Below the pieces are notes generated by a model. The model ran no database searches and was not told the DNA's origin. It saw only the letters and a list, made by a program, of their open reading frames with translations. Positions 1-6,815 of a stretch of 64,000 nt of DNA are shown one piece after another (the stretch's first letter is position 1; every line of letters starts with the position of its first letter). Both the position numbers and the translations under genes were made by a program. The DNA comes from Mesosutterella faecium. GTDB lineage: Bacteria > Pseudomonadota > Gammaproteobacteria > Burkholderiales > Burkholderiaceae_F. The stretch spans positions 806,001 to 870,000 of the forward strand of contig NZ_JAKZJU020000001.1 in the NCBI RefSeq assembly GCF_022809315.2, read 5' to 3'.

Positions 1-481
1 CTCTCAATTTCTGTCTTTGGCGGAGAATTTTTGGTGTCATAATCGCTTTGCTAGGGTGTGACATAGTCCCGTTGTGCTGGCATGTGACATTTTCCCTTTG
101 CTCTAACAAAGTACGGACATAAATGCCCTATATACAGGCTTGCCCGGGCGTTTTCACCGCATTGAGATGCTTGGGCAGCCGCGGCGGGGGCTGCAGCAGG
201 AGTTCTTCCTGCACTCTCCCGCCTGCGGGCGGATGTTCATCCGGAGTACAGACGTTGGGCCTAGTTTTACCGGTATACCACCTAATGTGTACAGCACTAC
301 CCTACCTTGTTCCTTGTCAGTGCTTGAGCTCAGGGACTTCCGCCCGCAAAGCTCTTTCAGCATAAAGAGGGTTGTCCCGTACGCTCGTCATTTTGACGGC
401 CAGAACCGACGCGGCCGGGGTTTCTGGCTCGGGCGCTGAGCAGGAGGCCTTTTTTCAACGGCATGGCCAGTGTTCCGGTCT
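1..481. other. degenerate mobile-element remnant, no intact gene
   Basis: I find no convincing gene here. The open frames on either strand are short and resemble nothing I recognise. The left edge carries three spaced copies of a GTG(A/T)CAT motif that look like an insertion-sequence end. The right edge abuts a second copy of the terminal sequence of the IS3-type element (482-512). Reading leftwards from that copy, a short minus-strand stretch after it faintly resembles the start of the same orfA but soon breaks into stops. The most likely reading is decayed insertion-sequence DNA. Confidence 0.5.
34..102. repeat. three spaced direct repeats, possible IS end
   Basis: GTG(A/T)CAT occurs at 34-40, 58-64 and 84-90, spaced 24 and 26 bases apart. 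The first and third copies are followed after a few bases by CTTTGCT-like sequence. Several transposase-binding repeats at the ends are typical of IS21-family and some other insertion sequences, so this may be the terminus of an element lying left of the window. The family cannot be fixed from the end alone. Confidence 0.35.
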
Positions 482-512
482 CCTTTGTGTCCCAAAAATC
501 GATACCACTTCA
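482..512 (-). repeat. second copy of the IS3-type left terminal sequence
   Basis: These 31 bases match 5667-5697 at 30 of 31 positions and lie in the same orientation. At 5667-5697 the sequence is the upstream (left) end of the IS3-type element. Here it directly follows the truncated orfB, and its TGA supplies the premature stop. A normal right end would be inverted relative to the left end, so this marks the start of a second copy, now decayed, that cut off orfB. Confidence 0.6.
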
Positions 513-1076
513 GCTTCCACGGTCGCTGTGCAGCATGGCCCCGGGGGCAAACTTGCGGAAAGACAGGATCTGCAAAGTGGAGACCGCCAGCGCGTTGTCT
601 TGGGTTCTCGAGAATACCCAGGCAACAATGGACCGATCAAACAGGTCCTGGACTAGAGAAAGGTATCCCCAGTGCCATTCGTCGTTTTCAAAGTACGGGA
701 TGTACGTGACGTCCGTGACCAGGCGAAACATGGGCTTGTCCGCATGAAATTCACGATCGAGCTTATTGACCGGAAGCTTCTGCTGAGTTGCTTTTCCTGC
801 CTGCGGCTTAGCCTTGCGGGTTCGGCGGATGAGAGCTCCCTGATGGTTGCGGCTCATGATTCGCTGCAGGGTGGTTTCGCACACCTCTGTCCCGTAGAGG
901 CGCTTGAGCAGCGCCCCATGCGGCGGCCGATCGTGAAGAAATACTTGTTTTGAATCTCGGTGATTTTCTTTACCAGATCCGCATCCTTTTTCTCCTTTTC
1001 AGTCGATTCCTGAGAGGCGTAAAAAGAGCTTCTGGGCAATTTCAGGATTCGACAAACTCGAAGGATTTCAACGCCT
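510..1076 (-). pseudogene. IS3-family OrfB transposase, frameshifted and truncated
   Basis: This is the catalytic integrase-core part of an IS3-family (IS150-like) transposase. The N-terminal part is read in one frame down to about 930 (residues LRVCRILKLPRSSFYAS then the region before GRRMG). The reading frame then shifts and continues as a 124-residue stretch at 510-884. That stretch holds the first catalytic Asp (VTDVTYIP) and the second (HSDRGS). The frame stops immediately after HSDRGS, where a second IS end begins, so the third catalytic residue (Glu) and the C-terminus are missing. It is inactive by both the frameshift and the truncation. Confidence 0.8.
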
Positions 1077-1488
1077 TTCTGGTGAGCTGCAGCTGCCGCT
1101 TCAATTCTTTTTTTTTAAATTCGTCCCTGCAGCCTTCAATGGCGGTCTCCAGCAGGGCTTCCGCACAGATCAGGCGAGCCTTGGCGTCCTTGACTTCTTC
1201 GAAAAGCGCTTTGCGTTCCGCGGCGGTCAGCGGGCGGTCGGCTGGAATATCCGACAGTTTCTCGATGGCCATTTTGAATTCCCCAAGTGAGTCTGCTGGC
1301 TTCTCATCCCAGAAACGAATGCGTTTCGGGCGCAGCTGCTCAGGAAGTTTAGCAAGGTCCTTTTGGATGGCTGCATAAAGACCGGAGGGCCTGATGCCGT
1401 GGAGCCTGGCCACGTCGCTGTAGCCAATCGGATAGTGATCCAGCCAATAGTGAACAGCTTTATGAAGCAGCTCCCTGCGGGTGTTAAT
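1042..1488 (-). pseudogene. IS3-family OrfA, 3' part
   Basis: This is the C-terminal 148 codons of the IS3-family OrfA helper protein. It contains a second helix-turn-helix-like segment (YPIGYSDVARLHGIRPSGLYAAI) and a charged, helical C-terminus. Upstream of 1488 the frame runs into IS1111 sequence and a stop codon, so it has no native start. Its 5' part is at 5491-5655. Joined, they read KPYV then INTRRELLHKAV without a frameshift. The end overlaps the start of orfB in a different frame, as is usual in this family, where OrfAB is made by programmed frameshifting. Confidence 0.8.
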
Positions 1489-1490
1489 GA

Positions 1491-1534
1491 GATGGTCAGC
1501 CCCCTACAGCGGGGCCTTACTCGCGGTGACCATC
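1491..1534. repeat. nested palindrome at the left end of the IS1111-type element
   Basis: GATGGTCA (1491-1498) pairs with TGACCATC (1527-1534), and inside it GCCCC (1499-1503) pairs with GGGGC (1511-1515). The structure includes the left subterminal repeat and lies just before the transposase leader. It may be a transposase binding site or a folded RNA leader; I cannot tell which. Confidence 0.5.
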
Positions 1535-1640
1535 TATCATGAAAACTGTAGCTGAAAACAAAAAGAGCGCCCTTGCTTCTCAGAACACAACCCCGCCCGG
1601 GGTTATAACTGAGGTATCCAAAACCAAGGAGCGCTCCGCC

Positions 1641-2735
1641 ATGAATTCTACCCTCTCAAACAATCCCGCTGTTGTCATCGGCATCGACCTTGCCAAAACT
1701 CACGGTGATGTTGTTGGTTTTGACAAAGATCGGAAGATAGCCCTGAAGCTGCCCCGCATTTCGAAGGAAAAGCTGCTGGAAAGGCTTGCGAACATGCCCC
1801 GGGCCTCCGTTCTGATGGAGGCCTGCGGCGGAAGCCACTGCTTCGTCCGCAAGGTGAAAGCGCTGGGGCACGACGGACGCCTCCTGAACCCCGGGGATGT
1901 GAAGCGCATACGGTGCGGGCATCAGAAGAACAACATGCTTGATGCCGCCTACATCGCCTGGGCCTGGTACATTCCAGGCATCAGCTATGTGGTCCCGAAA
2001 ACCCAGGCGCAGCAGGATCTCCAGTCCCTGCAGCGCATCTATCAGGGCTACATGAAGACCCGCATAGAATTCGGAAACAGAATTCACGCCCTGCTGCTCG
2101 AATATGGTTTAAGCAGTCCTCAAACAAGCCGGTTCATAGCCGAACAGCTGCCGGAGTTCATAGAGACGCATACGAAGGATCTGACGCCTTTGGCAGGGGA
2201 AGCCCTCCTGATGCTACGGGACTCCTGGCTCGAGGCCTCTGAATGGGAGAAAAAGGCCGGACAGAAATATGACGAACTCGTGCGTGCAAACGAGGCCTCG
2301 AAGCGTCTGATGACAATTCCGGGCATTGGCCCCAAATGCGCCGGCGCTCTCCTCACGCACTGCGGGGAAGCCTCCCGCTTCCGCGACAGCCGGCAGTTTG
2401 CGGCGTCTCTCGGCCTTGTGCCCCGCCAGAACTCGACCGGAGACAGGGACACCCTGGGCCACATTACGAAGAGAGGGCCGAAACACCCCAGATCCATGTT
2501 AGTTCAGGGGGCCGCGGCTTTGATGATCATGGCTGACAGGCTCGAGGGAGCTCTTGGCGAATGGGTCCGGAAGATCAAGGCGTCCGGAAAGAAATACGGC
2601 GTCAAGGTCTGCGCCATCGCGGCAAAGCTCGCCCGCATCGCCTGGAGAATACTCTGTGAGAAAGGCTGGAATACAGGCCTCAGCCTATCAAAGCCGGCAG
2701 ATCGAGGGCTGCGGCTTAAGTCGGAGAGCAGCTAA
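1641..2735 (+). CDS. IS110-family transposase, IS1111 group
   Basis: This DEDD-type recombinase moves the surrounding element. The N-terminal RuvC-like domain shows the first Asp in GIDLAKTHGD, a Glu in LMEACGGSH and two Asp positions around KNNMLDAAYI. The C-terminal Tnp_20-type domain has IPGIGPKCAGALL followed by RQFAASLGLVPRQNSTG, and the presumed nucleophilic Ser lies in KHPRSMLVQGA. The chosen ATG has AAGGAG nine bases upstream. An in-frame ATG at 1539 would add 34 residues but lacks a ribosome site. The gene appears intact at 364 residues. Family members are guided to their targets by an RNA encoded in the element's non-coding end. Confidence 0.88.
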   Translation: MNSTLSNNPAVVIGIDLAKTHGDVVGFDKDRKIALKLPRISKEKLLERLANMPRASVLMEACGGSHCFVRKVKALGHDGRLLNPGDVKRIRCGHQKNNMLDAAYIAWAWYIPGISYVVPKTQAQQDLQSLQRIYQGYMKTRIEFGNRIHALLLEYGLSSPQTSRFIAEQLPEFIETHTKDLTPLAGEALLMLRDSWLEASEWEKKAGQKYDELVRANEASKRLMTIPGIGPKCAGALLTHCGEASRFRDSRQFAASLGLVPRQNSTGDRDTLGHITKRGPKHPRSMLVQGAAALMIMADRLEGALGEWVRKIKASGKKYGVKVCAIAAKLARIAWRILCEKGWNTGLSLSKPADRGLRLKSESS

Positions 2736-2882
2736 GAATATTTTCTCAGGACCACGAAGGCCAATGTTGTAGTGACGATCCGGCTCAAGGCGTCGGGAAA
2801 ACGCAGGAAAATGCAATAGTTCAAGTCTATGAAACTGCGTTTTTTATAGTGCGCTCCCGCCGCACCCGAATATCACTAGGCG

Positions 2883-2890
2883 GCGAGGAA
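2883..2890. repeat. IS21 target-site duplication, left copy
   Basis: GCGAGGAA here is repeated exactly at 5177-5184 on the other side of the IS21 element. Eight bases is within the range known for IS21 transposition. Removing one copy and the element rejoins the 3' non-coding part of the IS1111-type element. Confidence 0.9.
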
Positions 2891-2946
2891 TGTCGTGAAT
2901 TGAAATAAAGTACCCACCAAATTATTCAGAACCAAGAGACCACCCC
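2891..2946. repeat. IS21 left inverted repeat
   Basis: The reverse complement of this stretch aligns with 5121-5176. The strongest shared blocks are the outer TTTCAAT..TGACA part and the inner GGGGTGGTC. These are the transposase (IstA) binding ends. Confidence 0.8.
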
Positions 2947-3036
2947 TCCCAATTTTTTTTATGAGAGGGTTCCGTTGTGGATCGCAATTCGTTAAAACAT
3001 CAGAGCAGAAAGTCACATTATGAAAGGTCCGACTTC

Positions 3037-4314
3037 ATGCTCTCAAAATCAATTCAGCAAAGCATTCTGGCTCTGCATGAGCAAGGGCAGAGCATCAGGT
3101 ACATCCATCGCACGCTGCGCGTGTCCCGCAAGGCCATCAGGCGGTACATCAAGGGCGTTGTTCCACTGAAAGTCGGCCGGCGTCCCGGCCCCAGCCTTGC
3201 CTTCCTCCAGGCCCATACTGAAGATGCCCAGGCACTTTTTCTCAGGGCAGAATGCAGCGGCCCGGTGACCATCCGGCTGATCCAGGAAAAATATGGAGTG
3301 GAAGTGCGGCAGGACGTCTTCAACCGCTTCATCAGAGGCTTCCGGCATCAGGTCAAGCTTCAGAACATGCCTTCGCCCGACAGGTTTGAGCCCCAGCCAG
3401 GCGACCAGATGCAGATTGATTTTGGCGAAAAAGACGTTGAAATTGCAGGCCAGATGACGCATGTGCATGTTTTTGTCGCCATTTTGGGCTATTCGAGGCG
3501 CATTTTCGCCATGGCGTTTGAAAGAGAGACCCAGGAGGCCTGGCTGCAGGGCATAGAGCAGGCGTTTATTTATTTTCAAGGAGTTCCTAGGCAGGTGATC
3601 AGCGACAACGCAGCCTCGCTGGTGGCTTTCCACCAACGCCGGGGTGAGGTTCGCTTCACTGACCGGTACCAGTTTCTGGCAGACCAGTACGATTTCACCC
3701 CTGTCGCCACTGCCGTCCGCAAGCCCCGGTCCAAAGGCAAGGTTGAGCGCAGCGTCGGATACGTCAAGCACAATGCACTGGTGGGGGTGCGCTATAAATC
3801 TTTTGAACAGCTGAACATGAACCTGCGGGCCTGGTGCGGCCAGACGGCCGACCGGCGTGTGCTGGCCAGTTTCCAGCACACGCCCCTGGAGCGCTGGCCC
3901 GAAGAAAAGAAAGCGCTGAGGCCGCTGCCGTGCGGTCCTCAGTATTCAGCGATCTGGGTGACGAGAAAGGCAGACAAATGCGGTTTCATCCATTTGGAAA
4001 ACCGCTGCTATCGACTCCCCGATGCCTGTCGGCTGCAAGAGGTCCGACTCCATGTAAGCTCACAAAACCTCGAGGTGTACTGTGGACAGAAACGGATCAT
4101 CTGCCTGGATAAAACCGCAGATGCATATTCGCCTCGCCAGCAGCCGTTGTCAACCCCGAGGAACGCTGCAAAAGCCTTTGAGGAAGAAAAAAAAATCCTT
4201 CAGAAAGATCCCGTTTATCAGGCGTATCAGGCAGCTGGTGCGGGCATGCCGGGAAACTCTGCGCAATACAACCTGCTTTTTGTTGGGGCTGAACCCGAAG
4301 GAGTTCGGCCATGA
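3037..4314 (+). CDS. istA: IS21 transposase IstA
   Basis: IstA is the DDE transposase of the IS21 element. At the N-terminus is a helix-turn-helix (QGQSIRYIHRTLRVSRKAIRRYI). The integrase core shows Asp in MQIDFGEKD, a second Asp in VISDNAAS and the Glu in KGKVERSVGYVK. The C-terminal part is the usual IstA region that contacts IstB. The ATG at 3037 was chosen because it gives the family's normal start (MLSKSIQQ) and has AAAGG about ten bases upstream; a GTG at 2977 would extend it by 20 residues. Its stop overlaps the istB start by four bases (ATGA), so the two are translationally coupled. Confidence 0.92.
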   Translation: MLSKSIQQSILALHEQGQSIRYIHRTLRVSRKAIRRYIKGVVPLKVGRRPGPSLAFLQAHTEDAQALFLRAECSGPVTIRLIQEKYGVEVRQDVFNRFIRGFRHQVKLQNMPSPDRFEPQPGDQMQIDFGEKDVEIAGQMTHVHVFVAILGYSRRIFAMAFERETQEAWLQGIEQAFIYFQGVPRQVISDNAASLVAFHQRRGEVRFTDRYQFLADQYDFTPVATAVRKPRSKGKVERSVGYVKHNALVGVRYKSFEQLNMNLRAWCGQTADRRVLASFQHTPLERWPEEKKALRPLPCGPQYSAIWVTRKADKCGFIHLENRCYRLPDACRLQEVRLHVSSQNLEVYCGQKRIICLDKTADAYSPRQQPLSTPRNAAKAFEEEKKILQKDPVYQAYQAAGAGMPGNSAQYNLLFVGAEPEGVRP

Positions 4315-5108
4315 GGGAAACAGACAAAGAGCTTAAGGCCTGTGCGGCCCGCTTGAAGCTGACGTTCATTCGGGACAATCTTGAAGACCTGCTCAAGAGC
4401 GCCACTGAAAACAAAATGACGGTCAGGGAGGCCCTTGCGTTTCTGTTCGGAGAGGAAATCAGGCGGCGCAATGCCAACCGTTGCTCGCTCTGGATGAGCG
4501 GCGCTCATTTTCCGGTCATTAAGGAACTGAGGGATTTTGATCTGACATTTCAGCCGTCCATCGACCCTGGCCTTTTTCGTGAAATGTGCAGCCTGGAATG
4601 GGTCGGCAACGGGGAAAATGTCGTCCTGGTCGGGCCTCCGGGAGTGGGGAAGACGCATCTGGCCATCGGTCTGGGAGTCAGCGCCGTTCGCGCCGGCATG
4701 ACGGTTCGTTTCTTCAGTGCCAAGGATTTAATTGAAGTTCTTTCAAAGGCCTACAGCGAAGGCGTTTTTGAAAACAAACTCAAGGAAATCAACAAGTCCA
4801 GGCTGCTGATCATCGATGAACTCGGCTATACGCCGCTGTCGCCGGTGCAGACGCAGCTGCTGTACCACCTGGTGGCTCTGAGATACGAAAAGAAGAGCGT
4901 CATTGTGACCAGCAACCGGCCAGCCGGCCAGTGGGAGCTGTTCATGGGGGACAAAGCGGCCTCAAACGCAATCCTGGATCGGCTGCTCCATCACTGCACC
5001 GCCATCGCAATTAAAGGCGAGAGCTACAGGATCCATGAAGGCAGGATGCGGAAATTTAAGAAAACTAAAGCAAAGGAGGTGGGGGCAGAAAACACTCAAA
5101 CCAGCTGA
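4311..5108 (+). CDS. istB: IS21 helper ATPase IstB
   Basis: IstB is the AAA+ ATPase that, by family knowledge, assembles on DNA, bends it and recruits IstA for target selection. A Walker A motif GPPGVGKTH is followed by Walker B in LLIIDELGY, and the arginine-rich C-terminus is present. At 265 residues it is full length for the family. It overlaps istA by four bases and ends 68 bases before the right terminus of the element. The intact pair means this copy could still be active. Confidence 0.93.
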   Translation: MRETDKELKACAARLKLTFIRDNLEDLLKSATENKMTVREALAFLFGEEIRRRNANRCSLWMSGAHFPVIKELRDFDLTFQPSIDPGLFREMCSLEWVGNGENVVLVGPPGVGKTHLAIGLGVSAVRAGMTVRFFSAKDLIEVLSKAYSEGVFENKLKEINKSRLLIIDELGYTPLSPVQTQLLYHLVALRYEKKSVIVTSNRPAGQWELFMGDKAASNAILDRLLHHCTAIAIKGESYRIHEGRMRKFKKTKAKEVGAENTQTS

Positions 5109-5120
5109 TCATCGTACGTC

Positions 5121-5176
5121 GGGGTGGTCCCCAAGTTTTCACTTTTTTGGGGGGTGCTTAGTTTTCAATATTGACA
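5121..5176. repeat. IS21 right inverted repeat
   Basis: This stretch matches the reverse complement of 2891-2946 imperfectly over its full length and ends in TTGACA. It is followed directly by the second copy of the 8-bp duplication. Confidence 0.8.
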
Positions 5177-5184
5177 GCGAGGAA
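5177..5184. repeat. IS21 target-site duplication, right copy
   Basis: GCGAGGAA is identical to 2883-2890. Right of it the IS1111-type 3' non-coding sequence resumes. Confidence 0.9.
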
Positions 5185-5490
5185 GAGAAAACCTTCCTCA
5201 TGACGACCGCGGACGTATTGCTGTGAAGCCTCCTCATCACACGAAGAGCTGGCGCTACAAGTGCATCGGCAGGAATGGTTATGGGAATCAGGTTGTGGCG
5301 GCAGATGAAATTCGACGCTCGCCGCCGCAATAATGGGTGCGCGCAAGTGTTGATCATGCGCGCACTGGTGCGGCGGCTCGATGCTGATTCTTCGATTTGA
5401 GCTTTTTAATTGAGATTTTTAAAGTTGGGGCATGCTTGCGCATGCCCCGTTAGGGAAACTACGCCTCAACAGTTTGGGCTGACCACGTAT
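5185..5490 (+). ncRNA. distal part of IS1111 3' non-coding segment, candidate guide (seek/bridge) RNA
   Basis: With 2736-2890 this is the non-coding 3' segment of the IS1111-type element, about 460 bases once the IS21 insertion is removed. It holds no credible protein gene. IS1111-group elements are reported to encode a guide RNA in the non-coding end after the transposase gene (recalled family knowledge). A perfect 9-bp stem GGGGCATGC/GCATGCCCC with loop TTGC lies at 5427-5448, close to the right subterminal repeat, and is the best structural candidate. Its assignment as guide RNA is inference. Confidence 0.4.
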
Positions 5491-5655
5491 TACATAGGGT
5501 TTGGTAACCCAGTCAAAAAAGCCATACTGGATAAAAATGGACCAGTCCCGAATGGCTCCTGTTGAAATCCCCAACTCTCTGGCCAGAGCCTTTTTCGGTT
5601 GTCCATGTAAAAGCCCCTCGAAGGCTCGCTCTCTTATTTTCAGTGGTATAGACAT
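5491..5655 (-). pseudogene. IS3-family OrfA, 5' part
   Basis: These are the first 55 codons of OrfA, beginning MSIPLKIRERAFEG and containing a helix-turn-helix (KKALARELGISTGAIRDW). Past 5491 the frame enters the IS1111-type element and ends in unrelated sequence. The remaining codons are at 1042-1488. The two pieces join in frame at VTKPYV/INTRRE. Confidence 0.8.
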
Positions 5656-5666
5656 TGATTTGGACC

Positions 5667-5708
5667 CCTTTGTGTCCAAAAAATCGATACCACTTCAATA
5701 CCACTTCA
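5667..5708 (-). repeat. IS3-type element left end with tandem 11-base unit
   Basis: The 31 bases at 5667-5697 are the left terminal sequence, shared with 482-512. The unit ATACCACTTCA at 5687-5697 is repeated directly at 5698-5708, so the true outer edge is ambiguous by 11 bases. The A-tract of the cytochrome b terminator begins just beyond. Confidence 0.6.
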
Positions 5709-5709
5709 C

Positions 5710-5745
5710 AAAAAAATCCCCTTCGTGCTATTGCCCGAAGGGGAT
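5710..5745 (-). terminator. Rho-independent terminator of the fumarate reductase cytochrome b gene
   Basis: On the minus strand ATCCCCTTCG (5736-5745 read as its complement) pairs perfectly with CGAAGGGGAT (5716-5725 complement) over 10 bp, followed by a run of seven T. It lies 24 bases past the stop codon, so transcription of the cytochrome gene ends here, before the IS island. Confidence 0.85.
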
Positions 5746-5769
5746 CTGCCGAATCAGCAGGCTGAAAGT

Positions 5770-6570
5770 TTATTTCTGCATCTGATCGATTTCATACCAG
5801 GGATTGACGGGCTCGTACTTCGTCGTCTGTCCCGCGTTGACCAGCTGGGCGCCGATGCTGTAGAACTTCCAGGCGGTGGCGGCGCCGCAGAGAATCATCA
5901 GAGCGGTGATCACGAGCATCGCCTTGCGCAGGCCTTCGCGCTCGCCCTTCCAGATGCCCCACTTCACGAGGACGCGGTAAAGGCCAATGAGGCCGTGAGT
6001 CTCAGCGGCGACCAGGAAGATCAGCGTATAGAGCAGACCGTCGTGATAGGCGTGGATGCCGGAAAGGTTCGGGCCAATTCCGCTCGGATTGGTCAGCATG
6101 GAAATAACGTGCGGGAAGACGCAGACCAGCAGCACGACGGCGGTCAGGATCTGGACGGCCCACAGCGTGGTGTCGAAATGGTGCAGGAGACGGACGTGTC
6201 CCTTCATGTCGCGGCACTGGCGATAGCTGCTCGGAAAGCGGCGCAGGGCGGTGAGTCCGTGCAGGCAGATCAGCAACGTGATGAAGCCGATGAAAATGAC
6301 GTGGGCCCAGGCGTGCTCCGTTCCTCCGATGAAGGTCAGCCCGGAGGTGGCCACCAGGTTCCAGAACAGATCCTTGGAGACCTGGATGGAGCTGGTGAAG
6401 GCCATGTGGCAGAACAGGAACAGGGCGAGCAGACCGCCGGTGACGGACTGAGTGACGTCCGCCCAGGCCGTCCAGCGGGACTGGCGCTTCGCGTCCTTCA
6501 GGTTGGTTCCGTTGATGTTGTCCTCAGCGGTCGGGGTGTGGGCACGCAGGACATTGTCTGGGAGCTGCAT
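5770..6570 (-). CDS. frdC: fumarate reductase cytochrome b subunit (di-heme, Wolinella type)
   Basis: This membrane anchor passes electrons from menaquinol through two hemes b to the FrdAB catalytic part during fumarate respiration. The 266 residues hold about five membrane helices. The four expected axial histidines align with the Wolinella protein: H55 (LFCHMAF), H104 (CLHGLTALRRFP), H154 (FPHVISMLTNP) and H192 (ETHGLIGLYR). The start has GGAG upstream. There is no frdA or frdB on either side: upp lies upstream and a terminator plus IS island downstream. The catalytic subunits must be encoded elsewhere or have been separated. A succinate dehydrogenase anchor is less likely given the four-histidine pattern. 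Confidence 0.88.
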   Translation of the reverse strand: MQLPDNVLRAHTPTAEDNINGTNLKDAKRQSRWTAWADVTQSVTGGLLALFLFCHMAFTSSIQVSKDLFWNLVATSGLTFIGGTEHAWAHVIFIGFITLLICLHGLTALRRFPSSYRQCRDMKGHVRLLHHFDTTLWAVQILTAVVLLVCVFPHVISMLTNPSGIGPNLSGIHAYHDGLLYTLIFLVAAETHGLIGLYRVLVKWGIWKGEREGLRKAMLVITALMILCGAATAWKFYSIGAQLVNAGQTTKYEPVNPWYEIDQMQK

Positions 6571-6641
6571 GGAAAATCTCCAAAATAACAGGCTGATCTC
6601 TGCAGCCTGACTTATCGTTGGTATAAAAAGTGCTTTTCGGT

Positions 6642-6690
6642 GAGCACCATTGTGCTCTTCAGACTGGCTTAATCATTTAACCCAGATCAA
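6642..6690 (-). promoter_or_regulatory. frdC upstream region with degenerate FNR-type site and small palindrome
   Basis: On the minus strand TTGATCTGGGTTAA (6677-6690) matches the FNR consensus TTGAT-N4-ATCAA fully in the first half-site and partly in the second. A second partial site starts at 6733 on the plus strand (TTGATTAAGGGTAA). The palindrome GAGCAC-CATT-GTGCTC lies at 6642-6657. All are in the 245-base gap before frdC. Anaerobic control by FNR is plausible for this gene but these sites are imperfect. Confidence 0.4.
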
Positions 6691-6815
6691 ATAAACGGGG
6701 CTATTTCCAATCGGTCGGGCCTTTTTCAGGTCTTGATTAAGGGTAAATACCATATAAAAATGCTTTAATTTCCAGATTTATTGGTAAATACCCTTAAATT
6801 TTGCTGAAAATCTCT

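Larger units (their letters stand above)
2891..5176 (+). mobile_element. IS21-family insertion sequence, apparently complete
   Basis: The element carries istA and istB and is bounded by imperfect inverted repeats of about 56 bases (2891-2946 and 5121-5176). It is flanked by a perfect 8-bp direct repeat GCGAGGAA at 2883-2890 and 5177-5184, the target-site duplication. The length of 2286 bp is normal for the family. It lies in the non-coding 3' segment of the IS1111-type element. The exact duplication and intact genes suggest a fairly recent insertion. Confidence 0.92.
1489..5490 (+). mobile_element. IS110-family (IS1111-type) element, itself interrupted by IS21
   Basis: The ends are inferred from the restored orfA frame of the host IS3 element and are uncertain by one or two bases. 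Subterminal inverted repeats TGGTCAGCCC (1493-1502) and GGGCTGACCA (5476-5485) lie about 4-5 bases inside both ends, which is the IS1111-type arrangement. Without the 2286-bp IS21 insertion and one copy of its 8-bp duplication the element is about 1.7 kb. It has one transposase gene and a long non-coding 3' segment, split into 2736-2890 and 5185-5490. There is no target duplication, as expected for this family. Confidence 0.75.
510..5708 (-). mobile_element. IS3-family element (IS150-like), interrupted and truncated
   Basis: The element runs on the minus strand from its left end near 5697-5708 to the orfB break near 510. Its orfA is split into 5491-5655 and 1042-1488. Removing 1489-5490 rejoins these parts into one uninterrupted frame of 203 codons, so the intervening DNA is a later insertion. 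At the left end an 11-base unit is tandemly repeated (5687-5697 and 5698-5708). The element sits immediately past the terminator of the fumarate reductase cytochrome b gene. No right end was found. Confidence 0.75.

Noticed and set aside
154..363. 69-codon minus-strand frame in the left edge
   Set aside because: No similarity recognised, no ribosome site, and it lies in decayed insertion-sequence DNA.
5158..5357. Small minus-strand frames of 60-70 codons right of istB
   Set aside because: They lie in the IS21 end and IS1111 non-coding segment, span the target duplication, and have no similarity to proteins I know.
5770..6570. Succinate dehydrogenase cytochrome b (SdhC) as the identity
   Set aside because: The four histidines and length match the di-heme Wolinella-type FrdC; SdhC is about half this size with one heme.
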